Source: Neodiprion pinetum (Eukaryota; Arthropoda; Insecta; Hymenoptera; Diprionidae). Taken from it: DNA of 64,000 bases. The stretch's first letter is position 1. Each line of letters starts with the position of its first letter. Location: positions 11,521,871-11,585,870 of the forward strand of contig NC_060234.1 in the NCBI RefSeq assembly GCF_021155775.2, written 5' to 3'. A program made the translations under genes and the position numbers. Below are positions 23,090 to 34,375 of this stretch, piece by piece. The notes under the pieces are model-generated. The model was given only the letters and a program-made list of their open reading frames with translations, made no database searches and was not told where the DNA came from.

Positions 23090-26000
23090 TAGTCCAGTAG
23101 AATTAGGAAAAAGGGTGGTTGTGATTGGTGGGAAGCCAATTTTTTGTGGAATGGGTTCCTTTTACATATAGAAACATATTCTGAAGTTGCGCCATCTCAA
23201 GCTTTTCCGCACAATTATTTAGAGACGTTTAAATATTCCAATTTCGGGATTTTCTCCCTTTTTAGACCATTTTTCCTCTATTACTCGTAAAGTATCGACC
23301 CTACGAGAAAAATGTATAGAAGCAAACTTGTTCAAAATCAAATTTTACACACGGATACGTTGTTTAAAAAAATTTAAAAAAATTTTTTCATCGCCAAATT
23401 AACGATTTTCGATGATTTTTTATCGAAAAAAGTACTTTTTTCACACGTATTTTGCAAACAATTGAAATCGAACAATCTTTCTCTGGAGGGTCAGAAAGAG
23501 TACATCAAACCTTCATGAAAAAGCATGCGCAGCCCGATCGCTGTGCGCTTGATAGTTTTTTCCGAATATCATTGTTAATTAAGCCCGATTCGAGAGTTGC
23601 GTTATCGTAATTGTTAACGTGAGCCAAAATGAGGCCTTCTGAGTTGCTGCCGATTTTTTTACAGATACCTGGGACCTCCCCCTAACGTGTCCAACAAGTT
23701 TTACCATCCTATTGCAATTATTATGAACTAGGGAATTTTCCGAAAAATGACTCAAATTTGACCTTAGCAACAAATGCTAATAAGTTCGTCAATTATTGTC
23801 GGAATCGAATTCGGGAAAGTGGAACAGTTAGAGCAAAAGAAGACGCAACTTTTGAAACAAGACTCACGGTAGTCGGACAGTTTGTTTGTTAACTAGAACA
23901 CTTCAAAGTCGAAGTGACTTTGTTAATTAACAAATTACGATTTCGACATTTTACGAACGCTATTGTCTTCTTTAATATCAGTACTTGATATGCCAAACAA
24001 TGTTTTTCAAGCTTCTAACTGATTTCATATCGAAAATCAAGTGAACAACTTAGCTTGTTGAGGCAAAAAGTGCGCGGCAGACCGTCGGGCGCCGTGGTGG
24101 GGGGAGAGACTCGCCGCAGCCGGCAGGCGCAAAAATCGAATTCACTGTTTCAATAACGTGCGCGCGTTTTTTTTCGACAATATCTTGGGTTCTAATTGAC
24201 GTATTTTGATGATTTTTTTTTTAAATCGATATGCCGAGTCGTGAGTAACACGAATATCGAATCACATTCAACAAATTCTTTTATTTAAACACTCAAAATC
24301 GGACGGAAGTATAAATCTCGATTTTTTTCGTTGCTAATCATTAGTTTATTCATGAAAATTTAGATTTCCATGCTGAGTATTCGTTCACTTTATTATTCAT
24401 CATTATGATAAAATGAACAAAATACTCCCAAATTTAAAAAATTTAATAATATTATTGTTGAGTTTGTAATATGTTGCAAAAATCAGTATTATAATAAGTG
24501 AATTATTATTAATTAATCAAATACAATATTATTCATTATTTCGGCCGAAATAATGAACAATATTGTATTTGATTAATTAATAATAATTCACTTATTATAA
24601 TACTGATTTCGGCCGAAATAATGAACAATATTGTATTTGATTAATTAATAATAATTCACTTATTATAATACTGATTTCGGCCGAAATAATGAACAATATT
24701 GTATTTGATTAATTAATAATAATTCACTTATTATAATACTGATTTCGGCCGAAATAATGAACAATATTGTATTTGATTAATTAATAATAATTCACTTATT
24801 ATAATACTGATTTCGGCCGAAATAATGAACAATGTTGTATTTGATTAATTAATAATAATTCACTTATTATAATACTGATTTCGGCCGAAATAATGAACAA
24901 TATTGTATTTGATTAATTAATAATAATTCACTTATTATAATACTGATTTTTGCAACATATTACAAACTCAACAATAATATTATTAAATTTTTTAAATTTG
25001 GGAGTATTTTGTTCATTTTATCATAATGATGAATAATAAAGTGAACGAATACTCAGCATGGAAATCTAAATTTTCATGAATAAACTAATGATTAGCAACG
25101 AAAAAAATCGAGATTTATACTTCCGTCCGATTTTGAGTGTTTAAATAAAAGAATTTGTTGAATGTGATTCGATATTCGTGTTACTCACGACTCGGCATAT
25201 CGATTTAAAAAAAAATCATCAAAATACGTCAATTAGAACCCAAGATATTGTCGAAAAAAAACGCGCGCACGTTATTGAAACAGTGAATTCGATTTTTGCG
25301 CCTGCCGGCTGCGGCGAGTCTCTCCCCCCACCACGGCGCCCGACGGTCTGCCGCGCACTTTTTGCCTCAACAAGCTAAGTTGTTCACTTGATTTTCGATA
25401 TGAAATCAGTTAGAAGCTTGAAAAACATTGTTTGGCATATCAAGTACTGATATTAAAGAAGACAATAGCGTTCGTAAAATGTCGAAATCGTAATTTGTTA
25501 ATTAACAAAGTCACTTCGACTTTGAAGTGTTCTAGTTAACAAACAAACTGTCCGACTACCGTGAGTCTTGTTTCAAAAGTTGCGTCTTCTTTTGCTCTAA
25601 CTGTTCCACTTTCCCGAATTCGATTCCGACAATAATTGACGAACTTATTAGCATTTGTTGCTAAGGTCAAATTTGAGTCATTTTTCGGAAAATTCCCTAG
25701 TTCATAATAATTGCAATAGGATGGTAAAACTTGTTGGACACGTTAGGGGGAGGTCCCAGGTATCTGTAAAAAAATCGGCAGCAACTCAGAAGGCCTCATT
25801 TTGGCTCACGTTAACAATTACGATAACGCAACTCTCGAATCGGGCTTAATTAACAATGATATTCGGAAAAAACTATCAAGCGCACAGCGATCGGGCTGCG
25901 CATGCTTTTTCATGAAGGTTTGATGTACTCTTTCTGACCCTCCAGAGAAAGATTGTTCGATTTCAATTGTTTGCAAAATACGTGTGAAAAAAGTACTTTT

Positions 26001-26348
26001 TTCGATAAAAAATCATCGAAAATCGTTAATTTGGCGATGAAAAAATTTTTTTTAATTCTTTTAAACAACGTATCCGTGTGTAAAATTTGATTTTGAACAA
26101 GTTTGCTTCTATACATTTTTCTCGTAGGGTCGATACTTTACGAGTAATAGAGGAAAAATGGTCTAAAAAAGGAGAAAATCCCGAAATTGGAATATTTAAG
26201 CGTCTCTAAATAATTGTGCGGAAAAGCTTGAGATGGCGCAACTTCAGAATATGTTTCTATATGTAAAAGGAACCCATTCCACAAAAAATTGGCTTCCCAC
26301 CAATCACAACCACGATCTGCCACTTTTTGACCTAATTCTACTGGACTA
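23090..26348. mobile_element. 3.26-kb foldback (palindromic) transposon
   Basis: Two arms of about 1.40 kb (23090-24484 and 24944-26348) are near-perfect inverted copies, joined by a tandem array. The outer ends read TAGTCCAGTAGAATTAGG inward. Flanking ATC (23087-23089 and 26349-26351) is a 3-bp target duplication; removing the element plus one copy restores the reading frame of the host transposase. No protein of its own is recognisable: the identical 64-codon frames at 23579-23773 and 25655-25849 are mirror copies, not genes. Arms are noncoding with one GC-rich patch (about 24070-24130 and 25300-25360). The superfamily is unknown; 3-bp duplications occur in Harbinger, CACTA and Academ elements. 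Confidence 0.9.
24542..24949. repeat. 68-bp tandem repeat, six copies
   Basis: The sequence CGGCCGAAATAATGAACAA starts at 24542, 24610, 24678, 24746, 24814 and 24882, an exact 68-bp period. Each unit starts in the 12-bp palindrome TTTCGGCCGAAA. The copies are almost identical (one T-to-G-type change in copy five). A partial inverted unit precedes the array at about 24484-24541. Confidence 0.95.
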
Positions 26349-26861
26349 ATCATGCTGGTCACTTGATGGAGTAAGCACGTGTCCCCGACGTTCAGTAGAG
26401 GTAGCAAGAGAACTATCATCCTCGATCTCAAAGTCTTCTGTTTCACTGTCTTCTGTTTCACTGTCTGAGAGTATGCGGTTAAATTGAGTCTTCCTCGATC
26501 TGGATGTAGAAGGAAGAGATATATCTTCTAGATCTGATTCCTCTTCATCAGTTTCAGGAATGATGTGGTCGAATTGATTTTGTATCTGCTCAGGATCAAA
26601 AGTTAATGATGTTCGATCTTCCTGCTCACCGGGTCCACGTAAGCTTAACCTTGATGCCTGACGACTCAACTCCTCACAACCTTCAAATATGTCTGGACTT
26701 TCTTGCTCATTGTTATCATCACTTACACAAGACTTATCCATTGTAATATGTATCATGTAAATAATAATATTTTAAATTTTATCAAGTCACAGTATTCAAT
26801 GACAACAAGTATTAAGTATAATTTAAAAAACTCTAACACAATTGTCTAGCAGAGCACTTTC

Positions 26862-27029
26862 ACTGTTGTAGGGGGCGCCAGCGATAAAGTTTCGATTATC
26901 ATATGGTAGCTAAGGCGCGAGATTGAGAAATATTCAAAAGCAGATCAGTTTAACTGTTGTAGGGGGCGCCAGTGGTAAGGCCTAGCTCAACATATGGTAG
27001 CTGAGACGCGAGATTGGGGAATATTTAAA
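26862..27029. repeat. 90-bp tandem duplication upstream of transposase
   Basis: Two copies with a 90-bp period (26862 and 26952) share ACTGTTGTAGGGGGCGCCAG, ATATGGTAGCT and GCGAGATTG. They lie about 100-270 bp upstream of the start of the Sola-like transposase and may belong to its promoter or to the binding region at the right end. Confidence 0.8.
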
Positions 27030-27187
27030 TATTGCCTGTTACTGTCTTATTCAATAACTTTTTTTTTCCGATAAACTGAAATTGAAGTGCGCGCGTAATT
27101 TTCTTTTTGATAATAATTTCTAATTTATTCCTTACTCAATAATATGCAATTTTTATTCAAAATTTTGAAAAATCTTGATTTTTTTTA

Positions 27188-27396
27188 TACGCCCTTTTGG
27201 CTTTAGGCCGGCAATTTCCTAAAGCCAAAAGGGCGTATATCTTGAGATACGCCCTTTTGGCGTTAGTACATCGAAAAATTTTTTTTTGCAGATCTTTACG
27301 TTTCGAGTGATTTCAAGTCGAATGGCAAAAAAAAATTTTTTTATACGCCCTTTTGGCATGGATCCCTATCTAACTGCTGTAGTACGCCCTTTTGGC
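27188..27396. repeat. Right subterminal repeat array (5 x 14-mer)
   Basis: Five copies of the GCCAAAAGGGCGTA unit occur, at about 27188 (inverted), 27223, 27248 (inverted), 27343 (inverted) and 27383 (inverted). They mirror the left array of the same element. Confidence 0.85.
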
Positions 27397-27944
27397 ATTA
27401 GTCACGCGATATATGCAGGGGGTATACTTCGGGGACAAAATTTCAAGCGAATGCATTTATTGAGGACTTTTGTATATTTTGGGGACTGGTCTCAAAGTAT
27501 TATATATGTAAAGCATGATTTGGGAACTTTTGCGATATATGTGTTAAGGTCGATCCCCTGCGACAGCCCCAACCAAAAGTTACCGACCGTTTGCATATTA
27601 AAAAGGTTGATAATTCGTTCGGATCGTAATCAACAACTTTGCAAAGCTCATATATACGTACTCGGTGCCAGTATACATAGTACAGATATCATTTGCTTTC
27701 GTAAAATTTATTCTAAAAGTATTTTCGATCTGACATTGCGAGTAAACTTTTTGACGGAACTATCCGAGCTATGCCCCAACACACAGAAAAGGTCGCCTAT
27801 ACGGACGACGCATTCTTATGTGTGCGTGTTAGAACGACGATCGTGGCAACGTTGCGCGTCAGCTGTCATATTCATATACACCTACGGATATTCACGTGCC
27901 GAAGTTGAATCTTTCGAGAGATAAACGAGGAGATTATAAGAAAA

Positions 27945-30900
27945 ATGTCAGATCGGACGCGACAAAGGGGGAGGTTCATTAAAAAAAAAGTGCTGGCAAA
28001 AAAAATGAAAGCCCTAGCGGCTTCGTTACAAGCGCGAACACCACAACCACGAACCGATCGGGAAAATTTGGAGGTTATCCCGTGTCATGGGAGACGTATT
28101 GTCGAGCTGATAGAACTCGGCAAGAATCTTTGGTGCTGCAAATGTTCCAAAGTTCTTTCATTGGAAAATATAGTGAAGGAAACACGTCTCGGGCTCAACT
28201 CTTGTTTGACGGTCTCTTGCGAAATTTGTTGTGTGAATACATCCGTTTTAACGGGGAAAATGCACACTTCGAAAAATAATAGCAAATTGTCAGACGTGAA
28301 CACGAAAATTGTCCTCGGTAAGTGTATTAATTTCATAATTGAATTCCATATATTTTTTTTAGATTTTTTATTTTTAATAAAACTTTCTCATTGTCATAAA
28401 CAGGAGCTGTTCACGCTGGCATTGGTTCCACCGCTTTGACCAAGCTCTTAGCTTGTTTGAACGTACCTCCCATAACTGACAATTTGTTCAAGCGGTACGA
28501 ACGAGAACTTGGACCAGCGATTGAAGAATATGCGAAAGAAAGTTGTCAGAGAGCTGCCGAGGAGGAGCGCAAACTAGTAATTGAGAATGTCCAGAAGTTG
28601 TGTGATGAAATGTGAGGCTACGTAGACTCAGAAAAATTGTTACTTCGATCACTTCAGTTGCAAAATGATTGTTCGACATGATGTTGAAAGTTTGCATCGT
28701 TGGAATGCAACAAAATTCTGTTTTTTCTTCAGCAGAGCTCATAATTATTAATCAATATTTGGCCCGGATAATAAAACGATCGTCTCTCGAGTCCCAAAAA
28801 CTCAATCAAGACACAAAATGGCCACGATTTTCAAAATTCAATAAATAATTAATGGAAACAATGTTTTTCGTTGAATCTCAACGTTGCAAACTTCAGAGTC
28901 ATTCCTCAACAGATGTAATTATGTCACTTCGTTGCTGTTAAAAAAATCAAATTGAACAAAACAAATTGGGAATAATTCCAAAATATAACCCAAATCTCAC
29001 ACCAGTCGGGTTGAATCGGGTAAATTGATAAAATGCAGTTTTTTCAAGAATCATTTTTCAGACTTTATATATATATATTATGTGTGTGGATGCAAACTTT
29101 TCTGTAATTTTGTATGGGAATATATTTCTAGGGATAGTTATTACAGTCCGTCATAATTTGTACATCATGGATTGTTCACAACGATCATGTGAAGGATCAA
29201 TAAAAAAATTGTTTATAGTGAAGACTAAGCGCCGGTAGAAAAATGAAGAAATACTAAACTGGAATACGATGAAGATTTTTTTCTACGTTTACTAGGGTGG
29301 TCCTTATTTGGGGTGTTGACGAATTCCGATAAGTGCGCCCCCTAGACACGTTTGAAATAAATTTAAAAAAATGTGTGCGAAAACGGAGCGCTGTAGTCCA
29401 ATTAGAAGACGTGCCTATAAGCTCGTTTTGTTTTTCATTTGAATAACATGGGATTTTCAGACTACTTCAGTCATTATGTTTTTGAGTTGTCCCCATGAAC
29501 GCAAAAAATTCTTTTTTCACATAAATCTGTTGTTCATGGATCTCGGAATATCGTAAAATCTTTTCCGATCCAGAAAAACAGACGGCGATCAAAACATTTT
29601 AATTTTAATTATTACTTTTTAAAAAAGTATAAAGTATAAACGATGTGTTTTTAAATACACTATTGAAATACATATTTTTACCCACATGTACAATTATTTT
29701 TTTTTACAAACTTATGACGTGAATAAGACTGCCTTTTAATTGGTGAAATACTGTCAAGCACCAAGCGGCTAAAAAGAGGTATTCTCACGTTGATCAATTT
29801 GCCGTCGTGTATAATATCAGGGGGATGGGGGGCGTAAAGGTTGTGATAACGACTTGTGGAAAAATATACGCGTAGTTGTACCCATGAACAACAGATTTAT
29901 GTGAAAAAAGAATTTTTTAAAACATAATGATTGAAGTAGTCTAAAAATCCCATGTTATTCAAATGAAAAACAAAACGAGCTTAGAGGCACGTCTTCTAAT
30001 TGGACTACAGCGCTCCGTTTTCGCACACATTTTTTGTTCATTTATTTCAAACGTGTCTAGGGGGCGCACTTGTCGAAATTCATCAACACCCCAAATAAGG
30101 ACCACCCTAACGTTTACTCATTTCGTACAAACCCAATCTGTATTATATTGAGAGAATCGATCATTTTTTTCTTAAATAAAATATTAATAAAACGGTAAAA
30201 TATTCTGTGAGTTTGATTATTTCATTTTCTACGACTGTTTGTTTGTATCAGGCCATCTGAAATAGTCGACGCGATCTATCCTCATCTGCATGACCTTGAA
30301 CCTGCAACGAACTCCGATAACCATGAAATCCTCAACGAAAACCCTTCAATGCTGAAAGCGACGGAAAAATTTGATGAAGCATTGGGTAACATCGTCAATA
30401 TTATCGTTTCTTACGATATGGGATGGAGTAAGCGAGGCAACGGAAGGAGTTACGACAGCCTCAATGGTTACGGTGCGATAATAGGATTTTTCAGTGGCAA
30501 GGTTCTCGATTTTGCAACTCGGAATAGGAAATGTAAATTCTGTGATGCGGGTCGATCCAAAGAAGATCACGATTGTCGGTTGAACTTCCAAGGAAGCGCT
30601 AAAGCCATGGAACCTGATGTTGGGGCTGAGTTGGTGAATCGAAGCACTGTTCTGAAAGATGCAGGACTCAATGTTCGAGTTTTAATCGGAGATGAAGATA
30701 GTTCTACCATCGCGGCAGTACGTCGAGGAAATTCGCAACAAATTTTTAAGTTAGCCGACACGAATCACCTCCGAAAACACTTCGTCAGTGAATTGTATGA
30801 ACTACAAAAAACTTACAAAGAGATGAAAAAAAAAGAAGCTATCCCTCATCTCAAAAAGTGCTTCGGATACGCAGTAGCGCAAAACAAAGGAAAATCTGTG

Positions 30901-32370
30901 GAACTAGCCAACTGCCTTCGTAGCATACCTGACCATTTTTTCAATCGACACGACAACTGTGGACATTGGTGCCTTCGTCGCTGTGATAGTTCAGGCGTTC
31001 AAAAAGTTGTGTTTCAAGATCCAGGGCTGTACGAGAAACTGAACGGAATTTTCACCAAATACGCCAATAACGCTGCGAAATTCTCGGTCGCAGCGTCAAG
31101 CCAAGCCAACGAAAGCCTGAACAATATAATGTCCCATAAAGCTCCGAAAAATCGGTGCTATAGCCTTAGCGAATCGGCTGATTTTCGATTTTCAAGTGCT
31201 GTCTGTAATAAAAATGAGGGTGATAGTTATTTACTTGCTGTTTCGGAAAAAGTTCGAGTTTCACCCGGGAAAAATACTGCAACATTTGTAGAGAAAAACC
31301 AAGTGAAACGTTCGGAAAGAGCGTCAAAAGCAAAGTTGCCCAGCACAAAAAGCCGCAGAAATGTACTGGCTGATCAAAGACAGGCTTTGCGAAAGAAGGC
31401 AGAGCAGGTGGAAGGAATTCAGTATCAATCAAACTGTGGCTTTGACATGGAAACCGACGATCTGTGGAATAATATTGCTGAAGACATGGACAACAACAAT
31501 ATGGAGAACGCATTGCCAGTGGATTCAAACTTCATATTCTTCGACTTGGAAACTTCGGGCCTTCACAAATCAGCAGACATTCTCCAAATTGCTGCTAAGT
31601 GCGGTGAGTCTACTTTTTCGGAATATGCCAATCCTTCTCAACCAATTACACCCAGCGCAACGGCAATCACGGGCTTGAGAAATGTCGCTGGAGAATTATT
31701 TCTCTATGATAAAAGACTACCGTCGATTCCCATTCACGAAGTGCTACGGAAATTCCAAGAATGGTTAGTCTTTTTTCAACCATGCATTCTTGTGGCGCAC
31801 AATGCTAAATTTGACACTCCGCGGTTACTGCAAGCTTTCAAAAAAAATTCTATGATAGTCGATCTAAAAAAAGTCATCGTTGCATTCGCCGACACTCTCG
31901 TCATTCTAAAGAAGCTTCATCCTGAAAGAAAAGGTCCCGGGATGTTCAAACTTTCCAGGCTCGCTGAAGATCTACTTCACGTTGAACCAAACGAAAAATT
32001 TCACGAAGCATCATACGACGTCGATATTCTCGAAAAAATTGCTTCCACTATTCCGAAAGAAAAATTAATTGCGAATAGCAAATCTTTCACGCAATGTTTT
32101 GTTCACGAAGCTCGTTTGAAAAAAGCAGCGGTACTCGAACGATCTCTGAATGTTTTTAAGGGTGTTATTTCTCCAGGAATGATTAAAAAAATAGCAAGTG
32201 CTGGAATTGACAATAGTGAAATACAAAAAGTATATGCAGAAAGTGGAAGAGACGGTATAGTACGATTATTGTCAACCAACCACACAGACAAAAAACCTCG
32301 TGTCACGAAAGACAAAAAAATCTTGGAAAAGATTCTCGTATTTCTAGAAACCAACCAAAGCTCAGTCTAG
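27945..32370 (+). CDS. Kolobok/Mutator-type transposase-DEDDh exonuclease
   Basis: Exons 27945-28317, 28404-28611 and 30252-32370 have GT-AG borders, keep phase and sum to 2,700 nt: an uninterrupted 899-residue protein. A basic N-terminus and Cys pairs (WCCKC, CEICC) come first. The transposase core follows, with acidic candidates in SYDMGWSKRG (D near 249), IGDEDSSTI (near 341) and ANESLNNI (E near 481). The C-terminal third is a DEDDh 3'-5' exonuclease: FFDLETSGL (D near 625), AHNAKFD (D near 715) and HEASYD (H near 778, D near 783). All four catalytic positions are present. It may cut and trim element ends; that role is inferred. No stop or frameshift was found, and the element may be recently active. 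Confidence 0.8.
29293..30109. mobile_element. hAT-type MITE with long inverted repeats
   Basis: The terminal inverted repeat begins TAGGGTGGTCC and extends with high similarity for more than 200 bp on each side (29293-29525 and about 29890-30109). The 8-bp direct repeat ACGTTTAC flanks it at 29285-29292 and 30110-30117. The centre is AT-rich and noncoding. The 8-bp duplication and TAGGG terminus fit the hAT superfamily. It lies within intron 2 of the transposase-exonuclease gene, where it should be removed by splicing. Confidence 0.88.
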
Positions 32371-33060
32371 TGAAAAAAAGAAAAATACTGTCGAAAAAAC
32401 GCGTTATTATTAATATATATAATATTTAACGTTATGTTTTATCAAAGAGAAAAATATTTTATGTTGAATATACGTTTGTTATTTTGAAGTTAACCTCGAA
32501 TTTATGTATCCTCGAATACAACACATTGTTAATATTAAGAGATTTATTTATAATAAAAATGCTCTGAAGTGTTTCGTCAATTTTTCCAAATACCATGTTT
32601 TCACTAGGAGACCGATATGTGAGCTGTTCAAACTGAGCGCCTGGCCGTGCGTACACTGTTGCCGTCTCTCCGTTCCGTTCCCCACCATTCGCTCGTTCGC
32701 TTGCAAAATATATAGTATGCAGCCTAAACCTTAGTACTTCTCGAGATTATATCTGTCAAACTAGATGGTCAAACACCTTGATTTTTTTTCACAATATCTG
32801 TGATATCCTGCTCTAGCTCCTCCTTGTTTTTCACAAACTTCTTAATTTTAGTACGAATGGTAGAATTAATAATGTGCCGTTTGCCTATCATGGTCCGCAT
32901 GTTACGTGTTAATTGAGTGAACTTCAATTACAAATATCTCGGGTTCGGGATAGTGAAACTTGTTAAAATTTTGTAGAGTTGTTGTTCATATATTAAACAA
33001 TACGTATGCCAAATTTGAACAATTTCCTAATTCAACTGTCTTGTGGGGGAACCACCTTAA

Positions 33061-34249
33061 GCATGTTTTCAGACTTCACTTAGTTCCTGCTCTGCCGCCA
33101 ATAGATGGCGCCACGATTGAGTTATCAGACTAATGGACCACCTAAACAAAATTCCCAAGTATATCATCTCTAAAGTGGCAGTGTCACGTCAAAAACGATA
33201 AGTTATCACGTTCTTCAGAATTTGCAAGGAAATGATGAAATGAAAATTTGTAAAATATAAATATGATGTTTCGAGTAATCATACACCTTCAAAGCATGCA
33301 CACCGTACATGACATGAAAATAATATATCGGTCTGCCCGTGAATCCGACCACTTTTCTGAGCTTGCCACTTCCGGTTTTTTCCATTGCTGGTAGCTATTG
33401 TATCAAGTGGAGAAACTTTTTTTTCAATATTTCACAAAGCAACTGATTTCTAAATGCATCGAGTTGGAAATTAGTCGTTTTTGTTCACATTCAATTTCGG
33501 AATGTCGAACCACCGATCAACTAGTGTTGAATATCAAGCTATACCAAGAAATCAACCGTATTTCCTCTGATCACAAGAGATCATCATTCCCGATGTATAG
33601 TTGTTACACGGGTTTCAAAGTATGCGTTGGACTGTCGTGAGTCACCTAGTTCGTACATACATTGGGAACTTTGCTATGTGCAAAATAGTACACGGTAGAA
33701 TTACCTCGTTGCGCTGATCTTTAGACATAGGTTGAGAGCCAGTGACTGCAGGACGAAAATTACAGTATGAAGCTTTGGATTTTTTATTACGTGTGTACTA
33801 GAGTAGTTCAAAGAAGCACCTTTTTTATATTTCGCTTTTCTCCAAGATTCTCGTACTTTTTTAAGAGAAAATAATTTACCCGAAAAGACTGGGACAAAAA
33901 AAAATTTTCTTATTAGCTCAACGATGTTGAAATTTTGAAAAAAGGCTATTTTCGGCAATTTCAAAATCGACATGTCAAAAAGTTTTTCGGTGGGTATCTT
34001 TTGAATAACGACACAAACCTTCGATTGAAACCTGACAGCTGTGTCGTTTTTTCTACGACTAACAAGGGGAATCCACCAACTTCCCCTCACCGATTCATAT
34101 CATATTTGTCAGGCGCGGAGGTCATGGCTAGCAATCTAACAGGTGCAAGTAGTAGGACGCGCTTCTCACTTATTTCGAAAAATCAGATTTCTAAATATTT
34201 CAGTACCTTCATACGAGTATACCTCCTAGGTTTCCGATATTCCGAAGAA
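33061..34249. other. Noncoding interval with a dispersed repeat
   Basis: No gene is supported. The part at about 33700-34130 is related, in inverted orientation, to 40200-40450: translated conceptually both give KVC(V/I)VI-type and ILK(L/F)PKIAFF strings, which reflects DNA similarity and not a protein. Confidence 0.5.
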
Positions 34250-34330
34250 AGCGTAGCGCAGCGGGTAAGCGCTCTGCTTCACAACCGCGAAATTGCTGGA
34301 TCAAATCGCGCTACATGCTACACTTTTTTT
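34250..34330 (+). repeat. tRNA-like sequence, probably SINE head
   Basis: TAGCGCAGCGGGTAAGCGC matches an A box with a fully paired D arm (GCGC/GCGC), and GGATCAAATCGC resembles a weak B box. The anticodon stem does not pair, and a T-rich tract follows at about 34322, as at a Pol III terminator. It is therefore more like a tRNA-derived SINE or tRNA pseudogene than a working tRNA. Confidence 0.4.
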
Positions 34331-34375
34331 TTGTTTTTTTTTTCATCCTTTACATTGTCATGAAATTAGATGTAT

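Larger units (their letters stand above)
20371..26756 (-). pseudogene. Sola-like transposase, split by a palindrome
   Basis: Six exons fit on the minus strand: 26756-22689 (with the palindrome inside), 22377-21686, 21564-21430, 21260-20980, 20818-20730 and 20656-20371. All junctions have GT-AG ends and keep phase. Without the insertion and one TSD copy the exons total 2,289 nt, 762 residues. The N-terminus is acidic and Ser-rich, followed by a Cys-rich DNA-binding region (CGCRMNC, then FWKLGDINRQREL). Exon 2 has CWCARFSKL, and exons 3-4 join to FADNCAGQNKNS, a likely catalytic Asp motif. The C-terminus has LPISRKKYDDLQ and GAIPNKYHRFY. I know this protein type from arthropod and cnidarian transposons. 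The palindrome introduces TAG right after codon SSDQHD. Confidence 0.75.
19943..27408 (-). mobile_element. Sola-like 7.5-kb DNA transposon
   Basis: Terminal inverted repeats begin CGCGTGACTAATGCCAAAAG at 19943 and, inverted, end at 27408, flanked by ATAT on both sides. ATAT is palindromic, so the 4-bp duplication is probable rather than proved. Several copies of GCCAAAAGGGCGTA occur near each end. The single gene lies on minus, spanning 26756 to 20371. A 3,259-bp palindromic element (23090-26348) is nested in its first exon; without it the transposon would be about 4.2 kb. A 4-bp AT-rich duplication and the protein type suggest Sola, a name I give with moderate confidence. Confidence 0.75.
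27548..33056 (+). mobile_element. TTAA (Kolobok-type) transposon with exonuclease
   Basis: TTAA at 27544-27547 and 33057-33060 flanks short imperfect terminal inverted repeats (GGTCGATCCCC on the left, GGTGGTTCCCC as the inverted right end). The 5.5-kb element holds one three-exon gene and a nested 817-bp MITE in intron 2. The protein domain is often labelled Mutator-like, but Mutator elements make 8-10-bp duplications, so the TTAA flanks favour Kolobok. The ends are less certain than the gene because the inverted repeats are short. Confidence 0.6.

Noticed and set aside
24542..24949. Regular repeats suggesting a CRISPR array
   Set aside because: Units are head-to-tail without unique spacers, in a eukaryotic context, and at a palindrome centre.
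23579..25849. Identical 64-codon open frames at 23579-23773 (minus) and 25655-25849 (plus)
   Set aside because: They are mirror images in the two palindrome arms, without a recognisable motif or start context; the identity is due to the DNA.
34250..34330. Functional tRNA gene
   Set aside because: The D arm is good but the anticodon stem does not pair and the B box is weak; called a tRNA-like/SINE remnant instead.
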